11,664 nucleotides of DNA, from positions 1 through 11,664 of the forward strand of contig JAEYXG010000331.1 in assembly GCA_023428585.1 (NCBI GenBank). The letters run 5' to 3'. The translations under genes were made by a program, and so were the position numbers. The stretch comes from Bacteroidota bacterium. Its GTDB lineage: Bacteria > Bacteroidota > Bacteroidia > Bacteroidales > Lentimicrobiaceae. The notes below the pieces were generated by a model. That model did not search any database and had not been told where the DNA came from. It saw only the letters and a program-made list of their open reading frames with translations. Positions 1-6,386 of this stretch are shown piece by piece. Every line of letters starts with the position of its first letter. The first letter of the stretch is position 1.

Positions 1-820
1 GATTATGGGGAGTAAACTCAAAATAATAATTTACAGGTTTGATAGAATCAGGAGCTTTTGCCCATAATTCAGAGGCAGGAGCTTCCTTTTCATACATTGC
101 ATTTGAGCGACTGCTATAGTTCAATGGAGAACGTTTTCGCGAATCACAAATCACATAAAGAGGTTTTTGTGCTTCTTTGCATACCAGTGCAATAGGATAG
201 GTCCCAATTTTGTTGGTAAAACCATCCTTGAATACATTGTCTGCGCCCACTACCGCAAAATCAATTTCATTAATAAATTTTCCAACAGCAGCCTCGTTGA
301 TGAAATGAACAACACAGCCCAGATCAGCTAATACGCTTGCCTGGATTTTTCCCTCGAATACAGGCCCCGACATCGTCTGATATACTGAAGGGAATATTTT
401 TCTAACTGCCAAATGTTTAAATAATATATGTATGCTTGAGCTATTACTATGCAAAAGAATTCGCTTATCATAGAATTGAACCAGACGAGCCATTTTTTCA
501 GCGGCAAGGTCAATACTCTCATCCCATTCCCTCGAATACTCTGCTATAAAGAACTCTATTCTGGATTTGACTCTAGCATTTGTAAGTGTGAGTTCTTCCA
601 ACCGGTCAAGAAATTCAAAGAAATGTTGTATAAAATGATGCAATACTGCAAGATCAGGAAAACTAAGTGCAACCCTTTCAATCCTTTCACGAAGATACTT
701 TAGTTCTATTTCCCGACTATTAATATAGATTAGAATACTTTTAATAAGCTTATCCAACACTGCAGCCGAACCAGAATAATTATCGGCCATAAGTTCTTTT
801 ATTTTAAGTTCAAATGACAT
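1..820 (-). CDS. eIF-2B-like (IF-2B family) protein, 3' end cut by the window edge
   Basis: An open frame runs from ATG at 820 to the left edge with no stop, giving 273 codons. Residues 1-115 are helix-rich. The rest resembles the Rossmann-like core of the eIF-2B alpha/beta/delta, MtnA and ribose-1,5-bisphosphate isomerase family: FEGKIQ near 155, an INEAAVG segment at 174-180, and the signature VGADNVFKDG (191-200) followed by NKIGTYPIAL (203-212). The region where the sugar-phosphate isomerases of this family carry their catalytic cysteine appears to be LLHSNSSS (122-129), with no cysteine. An isomerase role is therefore doubtful and a nucleotide- or sugar-phosphate-binding role is possible. 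A second Met at codon 11 (790) is an alternative start; neither start has a Shine-Dalgarno. The gene is divergent from the aldolase gene. Family assignment is firm; cellular function is unknown to me. Confidence 0.8.
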   Translation of the reverse strand, partial: MSFELKIKELMADNYSGSAAVLDKLIKSILIYINSREIELKYLRERIERVALSFPDLAVLHHFIQHFFEFLDRLEELTLTNARVKSRIEFFIAEYSREWDESIDLAAEKMARLVQFYDKRILLHSNSSSIHILFKHLAVRKIFPSVYQTMSGPVFEGKIQASVLADLGCVVHFINEAAVGKFINEIDFAVVGADNVFKDGFTNKIGTYPIALVCKEAQKPLYVICDSRKRSPLNYSSRSNAMYEKEAPASELWAKAPDSIKPVNYYFEFTPHN

Positions 821-872
821 GGTATATAATTGTTTTACTGGTATTTAGACAATAGCTCATATAAAATATAAA

Positions 873-880
873 CAAACATA
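873..880 (-). promoter_or_regulatory. Bacteroidota -7 element for the eIF-2B-like gene
   Basis: Read on the minus strand this is TATGTTTG, an exact match to the TAnnTTTG consensus used by the primary sigma factor of Bacteroidota. It would place the transcript start near 866-868 and leave a leader of about 46 nt before the ATG at 820. No clear TTG -33 element is seen about 20 bp upstream; only a TTCG is nearby. Confidence 0.5.
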
Positions 881-891
881 GCAGGAAGTTG

Positions 892-911
892 CTTATCTTT
901 GCGAAGATAAG
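892..911. repeat. Perfect inverted repeat over the fba promoter (candidate operator)
   Basis: CTTATCTT (892-899), spacer TGCG (900-903), AAGATAAG (904-911): eight perfectly paired bases on each side. The repeat covers the whole -7 element of fba and its predicted start site, and it lies at roughly the -33 distance from the opposing -7 element at 873-880. A protein bound here could control both genes. If the fba transcript started upstream, the same sequence could instead form an RNA hairpin. That it is an operator is inference. Confidence 0.45.
894..901 (+). promoter_or_regulatory. Bacteroidota -7 element for fba
   Basis: TATCTTTG matches TAnnTTTG exactly and lies 41 nt before the aldolase start codon, predicting a transcript start near 906-908. 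The -33 region (about 870-875) has no TTG, so the promoter may be weak or activator-dependent. The same TATCTTTG octamer precedes metG. Confidence 0.6.
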
Positions 912-942
912 AGAATACTATCCATCTTTAAAAAAATAAATT

Positions 943-2022
943 ATGTCAGAACGTATATTTGATAAAGTAAAACCGGGTGTGATAACAGGCGATGATGTTC
1001 AGGAAGTGTTCAGAATTGCCCGTGCCAATGGTTTTGCCATCCCTGCAGTCAATGTTGTTGGGACCGATTCAGTGAATGCCGTGATGCAGGCTGCCAAAGA
1101 GGTAAATTCACCGGTTATTATTCAATTCTCCAATGGAGGAGCTCACTTTTATGCCGGTAAATTTCTAAATAATGATGCGGAGAAAGTTGCCATTGCAGGG
1201 GCAATTTCAGGGGCAAGGCATATTCACCTGCTGGCTGAAATTTATGGCGTACCGGTAATTCTTCATACTGACCATGCTGCCAAGAAGTTATTGCCATGGA
1301 TAGATGGACTGCTCGACGAAGGCGAAAAGTTCTTTGCTGCTACCGGCAAGCCTTTGTTTAGTTCACACATGCTTGACCTTTCTGAAGAGTCATTAGAATC
1401 AAACATCGCCATCTGTAAACAGTACCTTAAACGGATGAGTAAAATTGGGATGACACTGGAGATTGAGTTAGGCGTTACCGGAGGTGAAGAAGACGGCGTT
1501 GATAATACTGGCGTGGAATCTTCGCGCCTATATACTCAACCTGAAGATGTAGCCTATGCATATTCCCAATTAAGTGAAGTAAGCAACCGCTTCACAATAG
1601 CTGCCTCATTCGGCAATGTACACGGAGTATATAAACCAGGCAATGTAAAGCTGGAACCTATTATTCTGAAAAACTCCCAGGATTATATTCAAAAGAACCT
1701 CCATACCACTGAAAAACCTGTAAACTTTGTATTCCACGGAGGCTCAGGTTCAAGTCGTGAAGAAATCAGGGAAGCTATCAGTTATGGTGTAGTGAAAATG
1801 AATATTGATACTGATACCCAATGGGCAACCTGGGAGGGTGTTATGCAATATTACAAGAAAAACGAAGGTTATCTGCAAGGGCAGATCGGAAATCCTGAAG
1901 GCGCTGATAAACCTAATAAGAAATATTATGATCCCCGCAAGTGGTTGAATGAAGGACAAAAAACCATGATCAACCGACTGAAGATAGCCTTTGAAGACCT
2001 TAATTGCATCGATAGAAACTAA
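943..2022 (+). CDS. fba: Class II fructose-bisphosphate aldolase (zinc-dependent)
   Basis: Cytosolic enzyme of glycolysis and gluconeogenesis that reversibly splits fructose 1,6-bisphosphate into dihydroxyacetone phosphate and glyceraldehyde 3-phosphate. At 359 residues it matches the E. coli FbaA length and aligns almost without gaps. Zinc ligands are visible as H111 (in HTDH, 108-111), H227 (GNVHGVY) and H265 (FHGGSGS); D110 is the expected catalytic acid/base. The GGEEDGVDN segment (180-188) supplies the mobile-loop glutamates, and NIDTDTQWATW is the phosphate/substrate-binding segment typical of the class IIA subgroup. The start is fixed by similarity and by a TAnnTTTG element 41 nt upstream; the leader is A-rich without a Shine-Dalgarno. 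It is transcribed alone, ending at the terminator at 2055-2086. Confidence in function is very high. Confidence 0.97.
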   Translation: MSERIFDKVKPGVITGDDVQEVFRIARANGFAIPAVNVVGTDSVNAVMQAAKEVNSPVIIQFSNGGAHFYAGKFLNNDAEKVAIAGAISGARHIHLLAEIYGVPVILHTDHAAKKLLPWIDGLLDEGEKFFAATGKPLFSSHMLDLSEESLESNIAICKQYLKRMSKIGMTLEIELGVTGGEEDGVDNTGVESSRLYTQPEDVAYAYSQLSEVSNRFTIAASFGNVHGVYKPGNVKLEPIILKNSQDYIQKNLHTTEKPVNFVFHGGSGSSREEIREAISYGVVKMNIDTDTQWATWEGVMQYYKKNEGYLQGQIGNPEGADKPNKKYYDPRKWLNEGQKTMINRLKIAFEDLNCIDRN

Positions 2023-2054
2023 ATAGTCGGTTATTCACAGACAACATACCAACG

Positions 2055-2086
2055 GAGACGCAAGAAATTGCGTCTCTATTTTTTTT
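2055..2086 (+). terminator. Rho-independent terminator after fba
   Basis: GAGACGCAA (2055-2063), loop GAAA (2064-2067), TTGCGTCTC (2068-2076): a perfect 9-bp stem with a GNRA-type tetraloop, followed by a T-rich tract (TATTTTTTTT, 2077-2086). It lies 33 nt after the aldolase stop codon. It separates fba from metG, and its descending arm carries the candidate -33 TTG of metG. Confidence 0.9.
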
Positions 2087-2099
2087 AACCGTATCTTTG
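2068..2099 (+). promoter_or_regulatory. metG promoter (-33 TTG and -7 TATCTTTG)
   Basis: TATCTTTG at 2092-2099 matches the Bacteroidota -7 consensus TAnnTTTG. A TTG at 2068-2070 sits 21 bp upstream, a plausible -33 element, although it also forms part of the fba terminator stem. The predicted start near 2104-2106 leaves a leader of only about 20 nt before the ATG at 2124. Confidence 0.6.
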
Positions 2100-2123
2100 C
2101 AGCTTCATTAAAATAAGCCCATT

Positions 2124-4187
2124 ATGACTGCTGAATCTGCCAAGTCAATTAAACGATATACCATTACATCTGCGCTCCCTTATGCAAACGGGCCTATACA
2201 TATCGGTCATTTGGCCGGAGTATATGTCCCTGCCGATATATATGCACGGTATCTAAGATCAAAGGGTGAATCTGTATTATTCATTGGAGGCTCTGATGAG
2301 CATGGTGTTCCCATCACTATCAAGGCCAGAAAAGAAGGAATAACACCTCAGCAGGTAGTTGATAAATACCATAATATCATTAAAAAATCGTTTGAGGATT
2401 TCGGAATCTCGTTTGATATCTATTCACGTACTTCCAATAAAATACATCACGAAACCGCATCTGAATTCTTCAAAACGCTATACGATAAGGGGGAGTTTAC
2501 CGAGAAGTTCTCCAACCAGTTCTACGATGAAGAGCACCAGACATTCCTGGCCGACAGATATATTACAGGCACATGCCCCCATTGCAGTTTCGAAAAAGCA
2601 TATGGTGACCAATGTGAAAATTGTGGAACATCGCTCAATGCCACCGATCTCATTAATCCGCGCTCAGCACTAAGTGGTAGTATTCCTGTTATGAGAGAAA
2701 CCAAACACTGGTTTCTACCCCTTGATAAATACGAAGGTTGGTTGCGTAAATGGATACTGGAAAGCCATAAAGATGACTGGAAACCTAACGTATACGGGCA
2801 ATGTAAATCATGGCTTGACACAGGCTTGCAACCTCGCGCGGTAACCAGAGATCTTGATTGGGGTGTAAAGGTTCCCCTTCCCGGTGCTGAAGATAAAGTT
2901 CTTTATGTTTGGTTTGATGCACCCATAGGATATATCTCAGCAACCCGTGAATGGGCAGAACAAACCGGCAATGACTGGGAACCCTGGTGGAAAGACGATT
3001 CCTCAAAGTTGGTTCACTTCATTGGGAAAGACAATATAGTTTTTCATTGTATTGTATTCCCCGGTATGTTGAAGGCTGAAGGCTCATATATACTACCCGA
3101 TAATGTGCCGGCCAATGAATTTCTTAACCTGGAAAACGATAAAATATCCACTTCACGTAATTGGGCAGTATGGTTGCATGAATATCTGGAAGAACTACCG
3201 GATAAACAGGATGTGTTAAGGTATATTCTTACTGCCAATGCCCCTGAAACAAAAGACAATGATTTTACCTGGCGCGATTATCAAACACGCAATAATAGTG
3301 AACTCCTGTCAATATTTGGTAACTTCGTGAACCGTACAATGGTTCTCACTCACAAGTATTTTGATGGTAATGTACCTGCTCCTTCATCATTAGATGAATA
3401 TGATAGGCAGGTGCTCAATGAATTGGCTGATTACCCGGCGAAAATAGGATATAGTGTTGAGCATTACAGATTCAGGGAAGCTTTAAATGAATTTATGAAC
3501 ATGGCAAGGCTCGGCAATAAATACCTTACTGATACTGAACCCTGGAAAACCATCAAGACCAGTCCTGAGCGTGTAAAGACAAACCTGAATATTGCTCTTC
3601 AGATATGTGCAAATCTCGCTATCCTCTGTGAACCATTCATGCCCTTTACCGCCTCTAAATTAACTGAAATGCTCAATCTTCCGGTAATGACATGGGATCA
3701 AGCCGGGAAATCAACTCTTATTGAGTCAGGCCACATTCTAAATCAACCTGCACTCTTATTTGAAAAGATTGAAGATCAGACCATTGAATTTCAGGTGCAG
3801 AAGCTACTAAACACTAAGAAAGCCAATGAGGCTGAGAGTGCAGTGGCAACACCCTCTAAACCTATAGTAGAATTTGACGATTTCGGAAAGATTGATTTAA
3901 GGATTGGAACAATTATAGCCGCTGAAAAGGTCGCCAAAACCAAGAAACTACTAAAACTGACCATTGATACGGGTATTGATAAGCGTACTGTTGTTTCAGG
4001 TATTGCTGAACATTATGATCCTGATAAAATTATTGGGCAGCAAGTCACCATTTTGATTAATCTGGCTTCAAGAAATCTGAAGGGAATTGATTCACAAGGC
4101 ATGATATTGATGGCAGAAAATCATGATGGCGAACTTTGCTTTGTTTCACCTGTAAAACCTTTTAACAACGGCTCAGAGGTCAGGTAA
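2124..4187 (+). CDS. metG: Methionyl-tRNA synthetase with C-terminal tRNA-binding domain
   Basis: Cytosolic class I aminoacyl-tRNA synthetase that charges tRNA-Met, including initiator tRNA. The 687 residues hold the standard E. coli-like architecture. The Rossmann catalytic domain has the HIGH motif as HIGH at 26-29. The connective peptide carries a zinc knuckle (C151, C154, C164, C167). The KMSKS loop appears as KISTS (340-344), a divergent form. An alpha-helical anticodon-binding domain follows, and a C-terminal EMAP/Trbp-like OB fold starts near residue 582 (IDLRIGTIIAAEKV), which promotes dimerisation and tRNA binding. The start at 2124 places the conserved ITSALPYANGPIHIGH segment at the expected distance from the N terminus. 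The gene has its own promoter. The DUF3109 gene follows 94 nt downstream without an obvious strong terminator, so read-through is possible. Confidence 0.97.
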   Translation: MTAESAKSIKRYTITSALPYANGPIHIGHLAGVYVPADIYARYLRSKGESVLFIGGSDEHGVPITIKARKEGITPQQVVDKYHNIIKKSFEDFGISFDIYSRTSNKIHHETASEFFKTLYDKGEFTEKFSNQFYDEEHQTFLADRYITGTCPHCSFEKAYGDQCENCGTSLNATDLINPRSALSGSIPVMRETKHWFLPLDKYEGWLRKWILESHKDDWKPNVYGQCKSWLDTGLQPRAVTRDLDWGVKVPLPGAEDKVLYVWFDAPIGYISATREWAEQTGNDWEPWWKDDSSKLVHFIGKDNIVFHCIVFPGMLKAEGSYILPDNVPANEFLNLENDKISTSRNWAVWLHEYLEELPDKQDVLRYILTANAPETKDNDFTWRDYQTRNNSELLSIFGNFVNRTMVLTHKYFDGNVPAPSSLDEYDRQVLNELADYPAKIGYSVEHYRFREALNEFMNMARLGNKYLTDTEPWKTIKTSPERVKTNLNIALQICANLAILCEPFMPFTASKLTEMLNLPVMTWDQAGKSTLIESGHILNQPALLFEKIEDQTIEFQVQKLLNTKKANEAESAVATPSKPIVEFDDFGKIDLRIGTIIAAEKVAKTKKLLKLTIDTGIDKRTVVSGIAEHYDPDKIIGQQVTILINLASRNLKGIDSQGMILMAENHDGELCFVSPVKPFNNGSEVR

Positions 4188-4215
4188 AAATGTTGACCTA
4201 TTTCAATAAAAAATA

Positions 4216-4250
4216 TTTTGGCCACTCTTTATTGACCAATTGTATATTTA
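4216..4250 (+). promoter_or_regulatory. Possible weak promoter for the DUF3109 gene
   Basis: TTTTG at 4216-4220 and TATATTTA at 4243-4250 resemble -33 and -7 elements with 22 bp between them, but the -7 ends in A instead of the consensus G. An imperfect inverted repeat, TTGGcCA/TGaCCAA (4218-4224 and 4233-4239), lies between them. The sequence is AT-rich, so chance matches are likely. Confidence 0.25.
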
Positions 4251-4281
4251 ATGTAAGCTTGTTCTATAACCCACTCAGCCA

Positions 4282-4857
4282 ATGATAGTTATTGATAACA
4301 CCATAGTGTCGGATGATATAAAAGAGGCATGTTTTGTATGTGATCTGTCAAAATGTAAAGGAGCCTGCTGTGTGGAGGGTGATGCGGGTGCTCCACTTGA
4401 TGAAGAAGAGATATCGTTACTGGAAGACTCAATTGATTATATTTATCCGTTCATGCGCCCCGATTGTGTTCGGGAAATAGAACGTAACGGTGTTTTTGAC
4501 TATGATGAATATGGTCATTATGTTACTCCACTAGTTAACGATAAGGAATGTGCTTTTGTAGTATTCAACGAGGATGGAATTGCTTTATGTGCAATTGAGA
4601 ATGCCTGGAAAGAAGGAAAAACCACTTTCAGAAAACCAATCTCTTGTCATCTATATCCAATACGTTTGAGCAAGTATAAGGACTTTGAGGCAGTAAATTA
4701 TCATCAATGGCACATTTGCACTCCGGCAGTGGAATATGGCAAGAAGTTAAAACTGCCGGTATATGAGTTCCTTAAAGAGGCGCTCATCAGAAAATATGGT
4801 GAGCGGTATTATGAACAATTAAGCAAACAAATAAGCGATGAGCAAAAACATAAATAA
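4282..4857 (+). CDS. DUF3109 family cysteine-rich protein
   Basis: A 191-residue protein of a family widespread in Bacteroidota and annotated as DUF3109; no biochemical role is known to me. No signal peptide or membrane segment is visible, so it is probably cytoplasmic. The N terminus holds a dense cysteine cluster (C17, C20, C25, C29, C30) in the context FVCDLSKCKGACCVEGD, with further cysteines at 62, 90, 103, 122 and 146. The pattern recalls the YkgJ/CxxCxxxC-type zinc- or iron-chelating proteins, so metal or iron-sulfur binding is a reasonable inference. The SCHLYPIRL segment (121-129) is another family hallmark. The gene is 94 nt after metG on the same strand and converges on the ferritin gene across a shared terminator. 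The start is supported by the typical MIxIDxTIVS-type opening. Confidence 0.85.
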   Translation: MIVIDNTIVSDDIKEACFVCDLSKCKGACCVEGDAGAPLDEEEISLLEDSIDYIYPFMRPDCVREIERNGVFDYDEYGHYVTPLVNDKECAFVVFNEDGIALCAIENAWKEGKTTFRKPISCHLYPIRLSKYKDFEAVNYHQWHICTPAVEYGKKLKLPVYEFLKEALIRKYGERYYEQLSKQISDEQKHK

Positions 4858-4884
4858 TAAAACCGGCTTAAAGCCGGTTTTATT
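4856..4884. terminator. Palindromic, probably bidirectional terminator
   Basis: AATAAAACCGGCTT (4856-4869) is the exact reverse complement of AAGCCGGTTTTATT (4871-4884) around the single central base 4870; in practice ATAAAACCGGC pairs with GCCGGTTTTAT around a TTAAA loop. The outer stem supplies T residues after the GC core on either strand. It overlaps the stop codon of the DUF3109 gene and lies 67 nt beyond the ferritin stop, so it can end both convergent transcripts, including that of the atp operon. Confidence 0.8.
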
Positions 4885-4950
4885 ATACTATATAACCGCT
4901 TATCCCTTTAGTTTATTAGGCAACTAAAATAATGAAACCGGTTCACATTT

Positions 4951-5466
4951 TTATACCAATACAGGTGCGGCTTTAGTTGCAGCAATTGATTCAAGTTCCT
5001 TATCAATATGGAACAATCCAGCCTTGTCATCACCAACCAGATTCATCTTGTCAAGTATTGAATGTGCGGTACTCTCCTCCTCTATCTGCTCATTGATATA
5101 CCACTGCAGGAAGTTTCCGGTAGTATAATCCTTCTCCTCCATGGTTATGGCATAGATGTTATTGATTGAAGCAGTGATGAATTCCTCGTGTTTCAGCACA
5201 TTTTGAAATACTTCCAATAGTGATGAATATTTGGCATTAGGCAGTTCAAGAGCCTGAAGTTGTGAAAAGCCTCCACGGTCATTCAGGAACTTGATGAATT
5301 TTAGCATGTGCATTCTTTCTTCGTCTGATTGCTTGTAAAGAAAATCAGCTGCACCTCTGTAACCCTTGGTTTCACACCATGAAGCCATAGCCATATAAAG
5401 ACGGGATGAATGCTCCTCATTCTTTATCTGGTTATTGATTGCTTCTTCTACTTTTTTCGAGATCAT
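4951..5466 (-). CDS. ftnA: Bacterial non-haem ferritin
   Basis: Iron-storage protein expected to form a 24-subunit cytosolic cage that oxidises Fe(II) and stores the mineral. The 171 residues align with E. coli FtnA so closely that the ferroxidase residues keep the same numbers: E17, Y24, E50, H53, E94, Q127, with E130 for the third iron site. No haem-binding methionine typical of bacterioferritin is evident, which favours FtnA over Bfr. The start is 21 nt after the atpG stop on the same strand, with AAAAAGG (5474-5480) as a reasonable Shine-Dalgarno at 7-nt spacing. No terminator or promoter fits in that gap, so transcription from the atp operon is likely, although a promoter inside atpG cannot be excluded. 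Transcription should end at 4856-4884. Confidence 0.95.
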   Translation of the reverse strand: MISKKVEEAINNQIKNEEHSSRLYMAMASWCETKGYRGAADFLYKQSDEERMHMLKFIKFLNDRGGFSQLQALELPNAKYSSLLEVFQNVLKHEEFITASINNIYAITMEEKDYTTGNFLQWYINEQIEEESTAHSILDKMNLVGDDKAGLFHIDKELESIAATKAAPVLV

Positions 5467-5487
5467 AACTTTACCTTTTTAAATTTA

Positions 5488-6369
5488 TCAATTATTTTTC
5501 AGTGCTTCAGCACCACTTACTATTTCAAGTATTTCATTGGTTATCGCAGCTTGGCGTGCTTTATTATACGACAATTTAAGATCCTTCAATAATTCAGATG
5601 CATTGTCAGTTGCCTGCGACATAGCCGTCATTCTTGCACCCTGTTCTGATGCCCATGAATCAAGCAGGGCTTTAAACAGCTGTGTTCTGAGTATTCTTGG
5701 TACTATTGACTCCAGAATCTCTTCCCGAGAGGGATCAAAAATATAGTCAATCTGAGCAGTGCTCTCCTCAACTCCCTCGGCAGGCTCAACAGGCAAAAAC
5801 TGTTCTGTTACCAAATATTGAACAACAGCATTTTTAAATTGATGATATACAATGAAAATATAGTCAACTTCCTTCTTGGTGTAAAGCATCACCAGATAGT
5901 CGGCCAGATCTGATGCTGCTTTATATGAAAGATCATCATAAAGATGATCATAAGAATCAATCACCTTGAAATTACTCTTTTTAAAATACTCAGTAGCCTT
6001 TCTTCCAATAGTAATCATTGAAATTTCAGCTTCTGAATTGGCATTTAAAATAGCTGATGTTACATTGTTGGCCTGTTTGATGACATTGGAGTTAAATGCT
6101 CCGCAAAGACCTCTATTAGATGAAAGCACTACAAAAAGATATTTAGCGGTTGTTCTCTTTTCTGATAATCCGCCAGGGAGAATAACATCAGTACCTCCGC
6201 TCAGGTTTTGCAGTAAGCTTTGCTGCTTTTGTGCAAAAGGACGAAGTTGAAGAATATTTGTTTGCGCTTTTCTTAGTTTTGAGGCAGCAACCATTTTCAT
6301 AGCACTAGTAATCTGTTGAGTAGACTTAACTGATGCTATACGGTTTCGTACTTCTTTTAAACTGGCCAT
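5488..6369 (-). CDS. atpG: ATP synthase F1 subunit gamma
   Basis: Central-stalk rotor subunit of the membrane-attached F1 sector; it turns inside the alpha3beta3 ring and couples proton flow to ATP synthesis. At 293 residues it has normal length. The conserved N-terminal helix is visible as EVRNRIASVKSTQQIT (6-21) followed by SAMKMVAASKLRKAQ. The C-terminal helix ends in KLSYNKARQAAITNEI followed by LEIVSGAEAL, the segment that contacts the catalytic beta subunits. The central part contains SSNRGLCGAFN, typical of the Rossmann-like domain. It starts 17 nt after atpA and is the last ATP synthase gene of the operon. The start at 6369 gives the standard MASLKEVRNRI opening. Confidence 0.97.
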   Translation of the reverse strand: MASLKEVRNRIASVKSTQQITSAMKMVAASKLRKAQTNILQLRPFAQKQQSLLQNLSGGTDVILPGGLSEKRTTAKYLFVVLSSNRGLCGAFNSNVIKQANNVTSAILNANSEAEISMITIGRKATEYFKKSNFKVIDSYDHLYDDLSYKAASDLADYLVMLYTKKEVDYIFIVYHQFKNAVVQYLVTEQFLPVEPAEGVEESTAQIDYIFDPSREEILESIVPRILRTQLFKALLDSWASEQGARMTAMSQATDNASELLKDLKLSYNKARQAAITNEILEIVSGAEALKNN

Positions 6370-6386
6370 TTCACAAAATTTACTAC

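Noticed and set aside
328..703. Short open frames on both strands in the first 820 bases
   Set aside because: They overlap the edge-truncated eIF-2B-like frame, which has clear family motifs; the short frames show none.
4178..4200. AGGTCA/TGACCT inverted repeat across the metG stop codon as a terminator
   Set aside because: Only 6 bp with an 11-nt loop, and the following sequence is not T-rich. It may be accidental.
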